16,413 bases of DNA from DATDAH01 sp036525535 (GCA_036525535.1 DATDAH010000270.1:1-16413), one strand, 5' to 3'. Shown: positions 6,732 through 15,132, counted from the stretch's first letter. Program-made: numbers and translations. The notes: generated by a model not told the origin, from the letters alone.

Positions 6732-8189
6732 ATGGGCGGCACCGCCGAGATCGGACGCCTGACCGACGCCATCGTGGAGCTGCTGCCGCACCTGGAGGCG
6801 GTGTGGCGTTGGGACACGCCGGAGCCGCGGCCGGCCGACCGGAGCCTGTGGCTGTCCGAGCTCGACCGCCCCCTGCCCGACGCCGGTGTGGGCCTCGACC
6901 AGGTGCTCGACGAGTTGGCCCGTCTCGTGGTGCCCTACGGGCCGAGGGTGGGCAAGCCCGGTTTCTCGGGCTTCATCGTCAACGGCCCGACCACCACCGG
7001 CGTCGTGGCCAACCTGGCCGCCACCGCGGCCAGCCCGCACCGGTACCTGCTGACCGCTCCCAACCACCTGGAGGCGATGTCGCTGCAGTGGCTGCAGAGC
7101 CTGCTCGGGGTGCCCGCCCGCCACCAGGGCGTCTATTCGACCGGTGGCTCGGTGGCCAACCTGGTCGCCCTGGGAGCCGCCCGCCAGGCTGCCTACGAAG
7201 CCCGAGGCGTCGACCCGGCCGCGGACGGCATCGACGGGCCCGGCCGCATCTACGCCTCGGTCGAGGCCCACAAGACCATCGCCCGCTCAGCGGCCGTGCT
7301 CGGCCTCGGGCGGCACGCGGTGTATCCCATCCCGGTGGACGACCACCAGCGGATGGACGTCGACGCCGTCGCCGACGCCATCGCGGCCGACCGTGAGGCG
7401 GGCGTCCTGCCGGTGGCCATCGTGGGCACGGCCGGAACGACCAACACCGGGGCCATCGACCCGCTGGACGAGCTGGCCGACGTGGCCGGGGCCACCGATG
7501 TCTGGTTCCACGTCGACGGCGCCTACGGCCTGCTGGCCGCGGCGGTGCCGGAGCGGGCGCCCCGCTTCGCCGGCGTGGCCCGGGCCGACTCGGTCATCGT
7601 CGACCCCCACAAGTGGCTGTGCACCCCCATCGGGATCGGGGCCAGCTTCGTGCGGGACCGGGACCTGCTCCACCGGGCCTTCACCGAGGGCCCCGCCGAC
7701 TACCTGGAGGGGACCTTCGCCCCGGAGGCGGCGGAGTCGATCTTCGACGACATGGGCGCACCGTACGCCGACTACGCCGTCGAGCTGACCGCTCCGGCCC
7801 GGGGGATGGTGGTCTGGGCCGTGCTCCGCGAGCTCGGCCTCGACGGCGTGCAGGCCACGGTGCGCCGCGACCTCGGCTTCGCCCAGCGCCTCGCCGACCG
7901 GGTCCGGGCCGAGCCCCGCCTCGAGCTGATGACCGAACCGGAGCTGTCCATCGTCTGCTTCCGCTATGTCCCTGCGGGGGAGCAATCCGACGCAGACCTC
8001 GACCGCATGAACACCGAGGTGCAGCGCCGGCTCCGGCGAGACACGCCCTACGCGCCCAGCAGCACCCGGGTGGCGGGTCGCTTCGTCATCCGCCCCTGCT
8101 ACATCAACCCCCGCACCTCCGAGGCCGACGTCGACGGGCTGGCCGATGCCGTCCTGGCCATCGGCGCCGACCTCAGCTCAGACGGCTGA
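6732..8189 (+). CDS. PLP-dependent group II amino acid decarboxylase family protein
   Basis: A 485-residue cytoplasmic enzyme of the pyridoxal-phosphate decarboxylase family that includes aromatic-amino-acid and glutamate/diaminobutyrate decarboxylases. The cofactor lysine is Lys294 in VDPHKWLCTPIG. Upstream are the PLP-contacting segments YSTGGSVANLVAL, VEAHKTIARSA, GTAGTTNTGAIDPL and VWFHVDGAYG. The N-terminal GKPGFSGFIVNGPTTTGVVANL is the usual substrate-side segment. Near the C-terminus RFVIRPCYINPRT matches the family's last conserved block. Length is normal. Which amino acid it uses cannot be read here; aromatic-type is plausible from overall resemblance. It follows the DUF2786 gene by 36 bases. 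Its stop codon lies inside the 3' end of the opposing DUF971 gene, a 12-bp tail-to-tail overlap, and a GGCCC/GGGCC hairpin (8198-8202, 8209-8213) just beyond could help end transcription. Confidence 0.9.
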   Translation: MGGTAEIGRLTDAIVELLPHLEAVWRWDTPEPRPADRSLWLSELDRPLPDAGVGLDQVLDELARLVVPYGPRVGKPGFSGFIVNGPTTTGVVANLAATAASPHRYLLTAPNHLEAMSLQWLQSLLGVPARHQGVYSTGGSVANLVALGAARQAAYEARGVDPAADGIDGPGRIYASVEAHKTIARSAAVLGLGRHAVYPIPVDDHQRMDVDAVADAIAADREAGVLPVAIVGTAGTTNTGAIDPLDELADVAGATDVWFHVDGAYGLLAAAVPERAPRFAGVARADSVIVDPHKWLCTPIGIGASFVRDRDLLHRAFTEGPADYLEGTFAPEAAESIFDDMGAPYADYAVELTAPARGMVVWAVLRELGLDGVQATVRRDLGFAQRLADRVRAEPRLELMTEPELSIVCFRYVPAGEQSDADLDRMNTEVQRRLRRDTPYAPSSTRVAGRFVIRPCYINPRTSEADVDGLADAVLAIGADLSSDG

Positions 8190-8537
8190 CCCGCCCAGGC
8201 CCGAGTCGGGGCCGTAGGGCGCCTCGCCGTCGTGCCAGCGGCGGAGGGCGTCGAACGGGTAGATGCCGGTGGCGTGGCCGTCGTTCCAGGTCACCGCCAG
8301 GCCCCAGCCACCGTGCAGGCCCGCGGCCTCGATCGCCAACGGCTCCGGGCTGCCCGGCCTGGGCCAGGTCGCCTCGCCCCGGTCCCGGAGGGCGCGGCAG
8401 GTCGCGCAGGGACAGCCCTGGCGCAGCTCCAGCAGCTCGAAGCGGGCCACCTCACCGTCGAGGAACTCGATGGTGACGGCCTTGGCCCGGTCGACGTCGA
8501 TCGACCCGGGCTCGTTGCGGTCGTCCCGGGCGGTCAA
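8178..8537 (-). CDS. DUF971 (GBBH-like N-terminal domain) protein
   Basis: A 119-residue protein consisting of one DUF971 domain, related to the N-terminal domain of gamma-butyrobetaine hydroxylase; free-standing copies occur in many bacteria and are linked in the literature to Fe-S cluster carrier proteins, though their role is unclear. Visible marks are VTIEFLDGEVARFELLELRQ, GCPCATCRALRD with three Cys and an Arg, and WGLAVTWNDGHATGIYPFDAL, close to the usual W-x-DGH-x-x-G-x-Y block. The start is unusual: the only suitable codon is TTG at 8537, whose TTGA overlaps the TGA stop of the upstream FKBP gene, so translation is probably coupled. The next in-frame alternative would remove part of the domain. 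Its 3' end overlaps the convergent decarboxylase gene by 12 bp. Family assignment is firm; the start less so. Confidence 0.85.
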   Translation of the reverse strand: MTARDDRNEPGSIDVDRAKAVTIEFLDGEVARFELLELRQGCPCATCRALRDRGEATWPRPGSPEPLAIEAAGLHGGWGLAVTWNDGHATGIYPFDALRRWHDGEAPYGPDSGLGGSAV

Positions 8538-8914
8538 CCCACCCCGAGGAGGTCGACGACGAAGACGAGGGTCTCGCCTCCCTTGATGACGCCACCGGCG
8601 CCGGCCTTGCCGTAGCCCAGGTGGGGCGGGATGGTGATCTGGCGGCGGCCGCCGACCTTCATGCCGGCCACGCCCTCGTCCCAGCCCTTGATGACCTGGC
8701 CCTGGCCGAGGCCGAAGGAGAACGAGTCGCCCCGGTCCCAGCTGGCGTCGAACTGCTGGCGGGTGCTCCACGCCACCCCGACGTAGTGGACCTCGACGGG
8801 CTGGCCAGGGGTCGCTTCGGCACCCGTGCCCTCCTCGAGGTCCTCGATCACCAGGTCGGCGGGCGGACTCTCGCCAGGCGTGACGTACACATGGGGCTTC
8901 TCGTTCTCAGCCAT
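8534..8914 (-). CDS. FKBP-type peptidyl-prolyl cis-trans isomerase
   Basis: A 126-residue single-domain FKBP that catalyses cis-trans isomerisation of peptide bonds before proline, helping protein folding. The expected blocks are present: VEVHYVGVAW, FDASWDRGDSFSFGLG, the QVIKGWDEGVAGMKVGG core with the pocket Trp, and LGYGKAGAGGVIKGG with the pocket Tyr. It has no signal peptide or lipobox, so it is cytoplasmic, with a short polar N-terminal lead. No Shine-Dalgarno precedes the ATG at 8914. Instead a TACGGT hexamer (minus strand, 8928-8923) sits eight bases upstream, suggesting a leaderless transcript, and a 12-bp tandem repeat covers this site. The gene lies 61 bases after typA and overlaps the DUF971 start by four bases, so these two form a tight pair. 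Confidence 0.93.
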   Translation of the reverse strand: MAENEKPHVYVTPGESPPADLVIEDLEEGTGAEATPGQPVEVHYVGVAWSTRQQFDASWDRGDSFSFGLGQGQVIKGWDEGVAGMKVGGRRQITIPPHLGYGKAGAGGVIKGGETLVFVVDLLGVG

Positions 8915-8942
8915 GGCGCCCGACCGTATCGGCGCCCGACCG
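8915..8942 (-). repeat. 12-bp direct repeat immediately upstream of the FKBP gene
   Basis: GGCGCCCGACCG occurs at 8915-8926 and again at 8931-8942, separated by TATC (16-bp period, plus-strand reading). On the gene's strand the promoter-proximal copy abuts the ATG, and the -10-like TACGGT spans the junction. Each unit contains the palindrome GGCGCC, so the two copies can also pair with each other and hide the start codon. It could be an operator or a recent duplication. Confidence 0.6.
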
Positions 8943-8975
8943 GCCTCCCAGCCGTGAGCCCGGCAACCGGAGAGG

Positions 8976-10808
<1,833 letters not shown>

Positions 10809-10894
10809 GAAAGGCAACTCTCTGGAAAAGGGATTCGTCCCGGGGGGAGGACGGCGCTGAGTCTACCGCCGTATTCGGGCCCTGGACCGTCCGG

Positions 10895-11197
10895 TCAGAA
10901 GAGCGGCGCCTTCTCCGACACCGCGTACTTGCTGAGGTCCATGTCGCTGATCTTGAGCTGGCCGATGCCGGTCATGAACTCGGCCATGTGGGGGGTGGCG
11001 AAGTGCAGGTCGAGCGCCTCCTGGGAGGCCCACTCCTCGAACACCCGGGCCCGGGACGGGTCGGCGGGGTCCTGCCAGAAGCCGTAGGCGCGGCACCCCT
11101 CCTCGGCCAGGCTGGCCTCGGCCATGGTGGCCCCGAGGGCCATGGCCGTCTCGACGTCGGCGGGGTCGATGGTGAGCGTTCCGGACACGATGATCAT
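10895..11197 (-). CDS. ABM-fold (antibiotic biosynthesis monooxygenase-like) protein
   Basis: A 100-residue protein with the pattern of small ABM/dimeric alpha-beta barrel proteins: MIIVSGTLTIDPADVETAM starts the first strand and helix, EEGCRAYGFWQDPADPSRARVFEEWASQEALDLHF forms the middle strands, and HMAEFMTGIGQL follows. Members act as quinol/heme-type monooxygenases or simply bind small ligands; the substrate here is unknown. The ATG at 11197 gives the usual short start. An in-frame ATG at 11215 would add six residues, and neither has a strong ribosome site. The gene sits between a strong terminator (11254-11284) and the typA promoter region, so it is probably a single-gene unit whose promoter lies in 11198-11253. 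It ends 86 bases before the typA start. Confidence 0.83.
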   Translation of the reverse strand: MIIVSGTLTIDPADVETAMALGATMAEASLAEEGCRAYGFWQDPADPSRARVFEEWASQEALDLHFATPHMAEFMTGIGQLKISDMDLSKYAVSEKAPLF

Positions 11198-11253
11198 GGC
11201 GCCAGCTTGCCCCATCGCCGGCGCAGGCGGAGCCGCCGGCTGAAAACGGACAA

Positions 11254-11284
11254 GGCCCGCTCCGTGCGGTGCACGAAGCGGGCC
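11254..11284 (-). terminator. Intrinsic terminator after the SHOCT-like gene
   Basis: GGCCCGCT (11254-11261) pairs with AGCGGGCC (11277-11284). After one C/A mismatch, CGTGC (11263-11267) pairs with GCACG (11271-11275), leaving a 3-base loop. Read on the minus strand it is followed by TTGTCCGTTTTC (11253-11242), a T-rich tail. It lies 22 bases past the stop of the SHOCT-like gene and would end the helicase transcript. This is the most convincing terminator in the window. Confidence 0.75.
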
Positions 11285-11306
11285 TCGGGCCACAACGGCC
11301 GTCAGG

Positions 11307-11555
11307 TCATTCGACGCCGAGCTGCATCAGGATCTCGTCCCGACGCTCCTCGAACTCCTCGCTCTCGAGCTCGCCGGCGGCGTGCTTCTCGCTGATGATG
11401 CGGAACTCCTCCATCAGCGCATCGAGGTCGGGCGCATCTTCGGTCTCGAGGCCGTCCTCTTCCTTGTCCAGTCGCCGGGCGCGCTTGGCCGCCTGCTTCT
11501 CCTGGCGGGCCTTCTCGCGCTGCCGCTTGGCGAACGTCTCTCCACTTCGTGCCAT
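11307..11555 (-). CDS. Small SHOCT-like protein encoded directly after the CSD-helicase
   Basis: An 82-residue, highly charged protein. Residues 1-32 are basic and predicted helical (FAKRQREKARQEKQAAKRAR), suited to RNA or ribosome contact. After an acidic linker, the last 36 residues (LMEEFRIISEKHAAGELESE, then EFEERRDEILMQLGVE) resemble the SHOCT module: a helix, a short G-x-[IL]-[ST]-x-E-E-F type turn, and a second helix. The function is not known to me. Its ATG lies one base after the helicase stop codon. GAGGGTGG inside the 3' end of the helicase gene is its ribosome site, so the two are co-translated or coupled. A strong terminator follows. This placement suggests a partner of the helicase in RNA handling; that is inference. 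Confidence 0.8.
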   Translation of the reverse strand: MARSGETFAKRQREKARQEKQAAKRARRLDKEEDGLETEDAPDLDALMEEFRIISEKHAAGELESEEFEERRDEILMQLGVE

Positions 11556-11556
11556 G

Positions 11557-12924
11557 TCACACCACCCTCACGTTGCGGGCCTCATCACCTTTTCGGCCCT
11601 GGGCGATCTCGAACGACACCTGCTCGCCCTCGTCGAGGACACCGCCGGACCCGGTGACGTTCGTGTGGTGCACGAACAGGTCGTCGCGGCCGGGCACGGC
11701 GATGAAACCGAAGCCACGGCGGGTGTCGAAGAACTTCACCGTACCGGTTGGGGCACCGTTTTTCCGACCACCGTGGGGGCGCTCGGAGCGGGCCCGCGGG
11801 ACCTCCGCCGAGAGGGCTCCGGGGGCCGTGATCTCGCCCGGCAGCCCCAGCTTGCGCTGCATCTTGCGGTTGTCGGACAGCTCCTCGCTGCGCACCAGGG
11901 AGACCACGACGCCGGTGGCGCCGGCCCGGGCGGTGCGGCCGGAACGGTGCAGGTAGGTCTTCTCGTCCTCGGGCGGGTCGAAGTGCAGCACACAGGCCAC
12001 ACCGTCGACGTGGATGCCCCGGGCGGCCACGTCGGTGGCGATCAGGGCGTCGACCCGGCCCTTCATGAACGACTCCAGGGCCCGGTCCCGCTGGCCCTGG
12101 GAACGGCCGCCATGGATGGCTGCGGCTCGCACCTTGCTCTTGCCCAGCTGCTGGGCCAGGCGGTCGGCGCCGCGGCGCGTCCGGCAGAAGACGATGGTCG
12201 GGCCGGCGTCCTGGATGACGTCGACGGCGTGGTCCTTGCGGTCCATGTGGGCGACCTTCCAGAACAGGTGCCGGGAGGTGGTGATGTCGGGCTCGACGTC
12301 ACCCACCTCGTGGCGGGCGGGGCGGTCCTGGTAGCGGTCGGTGACGACCTTGACGTCACCGTCCAGCGTGGCCGAGAACAGCACGGTCTGGCGGTCGTCC
12401 GGGGTGGCGTCGAGCAGGCGCTTGACGGCGGGCAGGAAGCCCATGTCGGCCATGCGGTCGGCTTCGTCGATGACCACGATCTCGATGTCCTGGAGCTCGA
12501 CGTCGCGGCACTGGATCAGGTCCTCGAGGCGGCCGGGGCAGGCCACCAGGACGTCGACGCCCTTGCGCAGCGCGCTGCGCTGACCGCCGTAGCCGACGCC
12601 GCCGTAGACCGACACGGCCCGGCGCTTGCGAATGGCCAGGAGAGGGGTGAGCTCCTTGTGGATCTGCTCGGCCAGCTCACGGGTGGGGGACAGGACCAGC
12701 GCCCGGGGACGGCGGGGCGTGCCCTTGCCGACCCGGGTGGCCAGAGGGATGCCGAAGGCCAGGGTCTTGCCCGAGCCGGTCGGGGCCCGACCGCAGACGT
12801 CGCGGCCGGCGAGGAGGTCCGGGAGGGTGGCCGCCTGGATCGGGAAGGGGTCGGTGACGCCCTTCTGGGAGAGGACCCGGACGACGTCGTCGGGCACGCC
12901 GAGATCGGCGAAGGAGGGGGACAT
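11557..12924 (-). CDS. DEAD-box RNA helicase with C-terminal cold-shock domain
   Basis: A 455-residue ATP-dependent RNA helicase. All core motifs are visible: the Q motif (FPIQAATLP, Gln30), motif I APTGSGKT (47-54), Ia PTRELAEQI, Ib CPGRLEDL, motif II DEAD, motif III SAT, motif IV TIVFCRTR, motif V ATDVAARGIHV and motif VI HRSGRTARAG. After a short basic linker, residues 393-455 form a complete cold-shock domain with RNP1-like RRGFGFI and RNP2-like DLFVHHTNV, starting TGTVKFFD. DEAD helicases with other RNA-binding tails are common; a CspA-type tail is much less so. It probably remodels structured mRNA or rRNA, likely at low temperature. I choose ATG 12924, preceded by AGGAGC at 12941-12936. 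The frame is open to a GTG at 13071, but that extra stretch lacks helicase character. The SHOCT-like gene follows after one base. Confidence 0.93.
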   Translation of the reverse strand: MSPSFADLGVPDDVVRVLSQKGVTDPFPIQAATLPDLLAGRDVCGRAPTGSGKTLAFGIPLATRVGKGTPRRPRALVLSPTRELAEQIHKELTPLLAIRKRRAVSVYGGVGYGGQRSALRKGVDVLVACPGRLEDLIQCRDVELQDIEIVVIDEADRMADMGFLPAVKRLLDATPDDRQTVLFSATLDGDVKVVTDRYQDRPARHEVGDVEPDITTSRHLFWKVAHMDRKDHAVDVIQDAGPTIVFCRTRRGADRLAQQLGKSKVRAAAIHGGRSQGQRDRALESFMKGRVDALIATDVAARGIHVDGVACVLHFDPPEDEKTYLHRSGRTARAGATGVVVSLVRSEELSDNRKMQRKLGLPGEITAPGALSAEVPRARSERPHGGRKNGAPTGTVKFFDTRRGFGFIAVPGRDDLFVHHTNVTGSGGVLDEGEQVSFEIAQGRKGDEARNVRVV

Positions 12925-13124
12925 GAGGGGGTAGTGCTCCTGACTGCCCGCTTCGAGCGGACCGGCGCACGTCGCGCCGCGGATCGAAACGGTGGAGAGG
13001 CGATCCAGCCGGAACGGGGGTTGATGGGGGATGCCGTGCCGGGGAGCTTCGAGTAGGACGCTTGCCTCCACCCGGCGGCAGTGGGCCCAGGGTAGCGGCG
13101 GTCGGGGCGGCTTCCTCGGTGCCC
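12925..13124 (-). other. Non-coding region ahead of the CSD-helicase gene
   Basis: This 200-base gap lies between the membrane-protein gene and the helicase. It has no convincing terminator and no clear -35/-10 pair. It is GC-rich with several runs of G or C. If transcription starts far upstream, the helicase would have a leader above 100 bases, a habit of cold-shock genes. I see no recognisable cold-box motif. Confidence 0.4.
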
Positions 13125-13670
13125 TCAGGTGGTGATGACGGCGTAGAGCATGCTCATCATCCCGATCGCCAGTGCGACAGGGGCGACCAGCGCGCTGATC
13201 CCGACCCGGAGGAGGCGGGTGGGGACCAGGGTCTCGACCAGGGCGGCCGCGGGCGCGAGGCCGCCCTCCTTCAACCCCTCCACGTCCTTGCGCAGGTCCC
13301 AGAGCGCGCCACCGAGCGCGAAGACCCGGCGCAAGCCCTTGGCCTCGACGAACCGCCGCTCCCGGTCCAGGAGCTTGGTGCCGATCGTGCCCGCCGCGGC
13401 TTTCATCTCGGCGGCGGACACGGCCGGCAGTCGGCGGATGGGCCCCAGGTCCAGCCCGAACCGGACGAGGATCACGGGGGCGATCGCCGTCACCCCGCCG
13501 ACGACGACGGCGAACACGAGGGCGTCACGGGACCAGTCGCCGATCAGGCCGACGGCCACGACGAACGTGCTGATGCCGAAGGCGGTGATCAGGGCGAGGC
13601 CCCAGACGGTGAACTGGATGAGCCCCACGACCGCGGCGATCCGAGCGGCGAGCTCCTGGATGCTGGTCAT
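13125..13670 (-). CDS. Membrane protein of unknown function
   Basis: A 181-residue protein I do not recognise. Residues about 11-43 are strongly hydrophobic (VVGLIQFTVWGLALITAF then FVVAVGLIG), 50-69 form another helix, and about 157-178 a last one near the C-terminus. Between them lies a soluble segment of about 85 residues rich in Lys, Arg, Glu and Ala, with RERRFVEAKGLRRVF in its centre, probably helical and cytoplasmic. No catalytic motif is visible. The ATG at 13670 follows the stop codon of the acidic lipoprotein gene by only 17 bases, so the two are very likely one transcript. That pairing suggests an envelope role, perhaps anchoring or regulating the lipoprotein, but nothing in the sequence proves it. 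The Shine-Dalgarno is weak, consistent with translation coupled to the upstream gene. Confidence 0.75.
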   Translation of the reverse strand: MTSIQELAARIAAVVGLIQFTVWGLALITAFGISTFVVAVGLIGDWSRDALVFAVVVGGVTAIAPVILVRFGLDLGPIRRLPAVSAAEMKAAAGTIGTKLLDRERRFVEAKGLRRVFALGGALWDLRKDVEGLKEGGLAPAAALVETLVPTRLLRVGISALVAPVALAIGMMSMLYAVITT

Positions 13671-13687
13671 CGAGGCACCACGACAGG

Positions 13688-14413
13688 TCAGACGTTGACG
13701 ATGAAGGTGGCCAGCGCCCGTTCGAGGGCCTCGATGTCGGCCTGGTTGGTGATCTGGACCCCGATGACCCCGTGGTAGGACTGGTCGGCGGGCTCGAAGG
13801 CGACCCACGTGAAGTCGGTCTCGGTGCCGCCACAGTCCTCGAAGACCTCCGACACGCCCGTGTACAGCGGGTCGCTGTAGGGCTGGCGGCCCAGTGAGGT
13901 GCACTGGCTGACCTGGCCCGTGGACACCGCGTCGAGGATCTCGTCGGTGGTCTGGTTGGTCTCGATGCCCGTCGCCTGGAACTCGAGGCCGGACGGCTCG
14001 TAGGTCTGGATCCAGGCCTGCACGTCGGTGGAGGCGATCACGTCCGGTCCGAACAGGCCGGCGGAGCCGTCGACATCGCTCCAGGCCGTGGGCACGTCGA
14101 CCGAGATGGTCCCGCTGTCGTCGCTGACCGACACGTACTCGCCGTAGGAGGTGCCGGTGGGCATGTCGCCGAGGTCGTCCTCGATGTCGTCGCCGAAGTC
14201 GCCGATGGCGTCGTCCCGGTCGTCGGCCACCTCGGTCGTCGTGGTGGTGTCCTCGGTCGTGGTGGTCGTCTCTTCGTCGGGCTCGTCAGACTGGTCCTGG
14301 TTGTCGTCATTCGCGTCTTCGTTGCCGCTGTCGTCGCCGCCACCGCAGGCTGCGACCACGAGGCCGAAGACGAACACCAGGGCGATGAGCCGCAGGAACT
14401 TCTGGTTGGACAT
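13688..14413 (-). CDS. Acidic secreted lipoprotein
   Basis: A 241-residue predicted lipoprotein. The signal peptide has a basic start, a hydrophobic core (LIALVFVFGLVV) and a lipobox VAAC with lipidated Cys23, so it should be anchored on the outer face of the membrane. Residues about 24-85 are a low-complexity linker dominated by Asp, Glu, Asn and Thr, including two runs of five Thr and a chain DDIEDDLGD. From about residue 90 a folded domain begins (YVSVSDDSGTISVDVPTAWSDVDG) with two Cys (SQCTS, EDCGG) that could bridge, ending in ALERALATFIVNV. I believe similar extracytoplasmic modules occur in other actinobacterial proteins but cannot name the family. GGAGG at 14428-14424 sits ten bases before the ATG, and a -10-like TAGGAT lies at 14453-14448 on the minus strand. 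The membrane-protein gene follows after 17 bases. Confidence 0.85.
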   Translation of the reverse strand: MSNQKFLRLIALVFVFGLVVAACGGGDDSGNEDANDDNQDQSDEPDEETTTTTEDTTTTTEVADDRDDAIGDFGDDIEDDLGDMPTGTSYGEYVSVSDDSGTISVDVPTAWSDVDGSAGLFGPDVIASTDVQAWIQTYEPSGLEFQATGIETNQTTDEILDAVSTGQVSQCTSLGRQPYSDPLYTGVSEVFEDCGGTETDFTWVAFEPADQSYHGVIGVQITNQADIEALERALATFIVNV

Positions 14414-14471
14414 GGGATCTTTTCCTCCGCCGTTGAATCGGGGCGGAATCCTACGTCGCGGAACGGGAGGG

Positions 14472-14966
14472 TCAGCCGTAGTGGCTGCCGCAGTGGGGCC
14501 AGCTGCCGAGGCCGGAGCTCGATCGGACGCGCTCGGCCACCTGGGCCTGGCGCCAGGCGGCCTGCTCGTGGGGCATGCCGGTGCCGCCGTAGGACTGCCA
14601 GGTGCCCATGCTGAACTGGAGGCCGCCGTAGTGGCCGTTGCCGCTGTTGATGTGCCAGTTGCCGCCGCTCTCGCAGTTGGCCACGCCCTGCCAGCGGTCG
14701 ACCAGGGCCTGACGCTGGCGGCTGACCTCGAGCCTGTGCAGGTAGGCCCGCAGCAGGCGGGCTTCACGCCGGTAGGCCTGCCAGGTGTGGCCCGGTGTGC
14801 CCAGGCCGTTGCGGTACTGGGCGTGGCCGTGACGGGCGTGGACCCGGGCCATGAGCTCGGCGTCGATGGCCTGACGCCGATGGGCGTCGGCCGAGCCGAC
14901 CCCGGTCGCCAGGGCCAGGGCCGGTAGGCCCAGGCAGAGCACAGCGAGCAGCACGATGCGGCGCAT
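14472..14966 (-). CDS. Rpf-like secreted transglycosylase
   Basis: A 164-residue secreted protein with a resuscitation-promoting-factor/transglycosylase-like domain, which cleaves peptidoglycan glycan strands and in Actinobacteria promotes regrowth from dormancy. A signal peptide (residues 1-28, ending in the AxA-type SADA) is followed by a helical, basic spacer. The catalytic domain runs from about residue 90: WQGVANCESGGNWHINSGNG with the predicted catalytic Glu99, then YGGLQFSMGTWQSYGG and HEQAAWRQAQVAERV, ending near SWPHCGSHYG. Cys98 and Cys159 match the conserved disulfide of Rpf domains. No LysM or G5 domain is present, so this is a minimal form. AGGAGGC (14983-14977) lies ten bases before ATG 14966; an in-frame ATG at 15011 lacks such a site. 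The upstream 245 bases carry CRP-like sites and a folded leader. Family assignment is strong; the specific Rpf letter is not determinable. Confidence 0.93.
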   Translation of the reverse strand: MRRIVLLAVLCLGLPALALATGVGSADAHRRQAIDAELMARVHARHGHAQYRNGLGTPGHTWQAYRREARLLRAYLHRLEVSRQRQALVDRWQGVANCESGGNWHINSGNGHYGGLQFSMGTWQSYGGTGMPHEQAAWRQAQVAERVRSSSGLGSWPHCGSHYG

Positions 14967-15045
14967 GTTTTGGGTTGCCTCCTGGCGGTCCCACGGCACG
15001 CGCGTCAGCACGAGGTACGAAGGGGGAGCCGCCGCTAGGTCCCGG

Positions 15046-15098
15046 TCGACGGTGTCACGCCGGGCCTCGCTGTTCAGCGATGCAGCCGGGGCCGTCGA
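15046..15098 (-). ncRNA. Predicted structured leader element of the Rpf-like gene
   Basis: TCGACGG (15046-15052) pairs with CCGTCGA (15092-15098) to close a 53-base element. Inside it lies the perfect palindrome TCGCTG-TT-CAGCGA (15067-15080). On the gene's strand this sits in the 5' leader, 80 bases before the start codon. Rpf-type genes in Actinobacteria are classic targets of the ydaO c-di-AMP riboswitch. I could not find the conserved core of that class here, so it is listed as an unclassified candidate RNA structure. Confidence 0.35.
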
Positions 15099-15132
15099 GC
15101 CGAGAGCTCGTTCTTGGTCGGTGATGACAGTG

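Noticed and set aside
10809..10894. Terminator between the ABM gene and typA
   Set aside because: Only short stems (GACC/GGTC, GGGCCC) occur after the ABM stop and no T-run follows; not strong enough to list.
11269..13056. Plus-strand open frame of 595 codons opposite the DEAD helicase
   Set aside because: Shadow of the helicase gene; its protein is repetitive Val/Gly/Asp/His without motifs.
14224..14275. Repeat-like GTCGTCGTGGTGGT tracts as a microsatellite or CRISPR-like repeat
   Set aside because: They encode the Thr/Glu runs of the lipoprotein linker in frame; spacing is irregular and there are no spacers.
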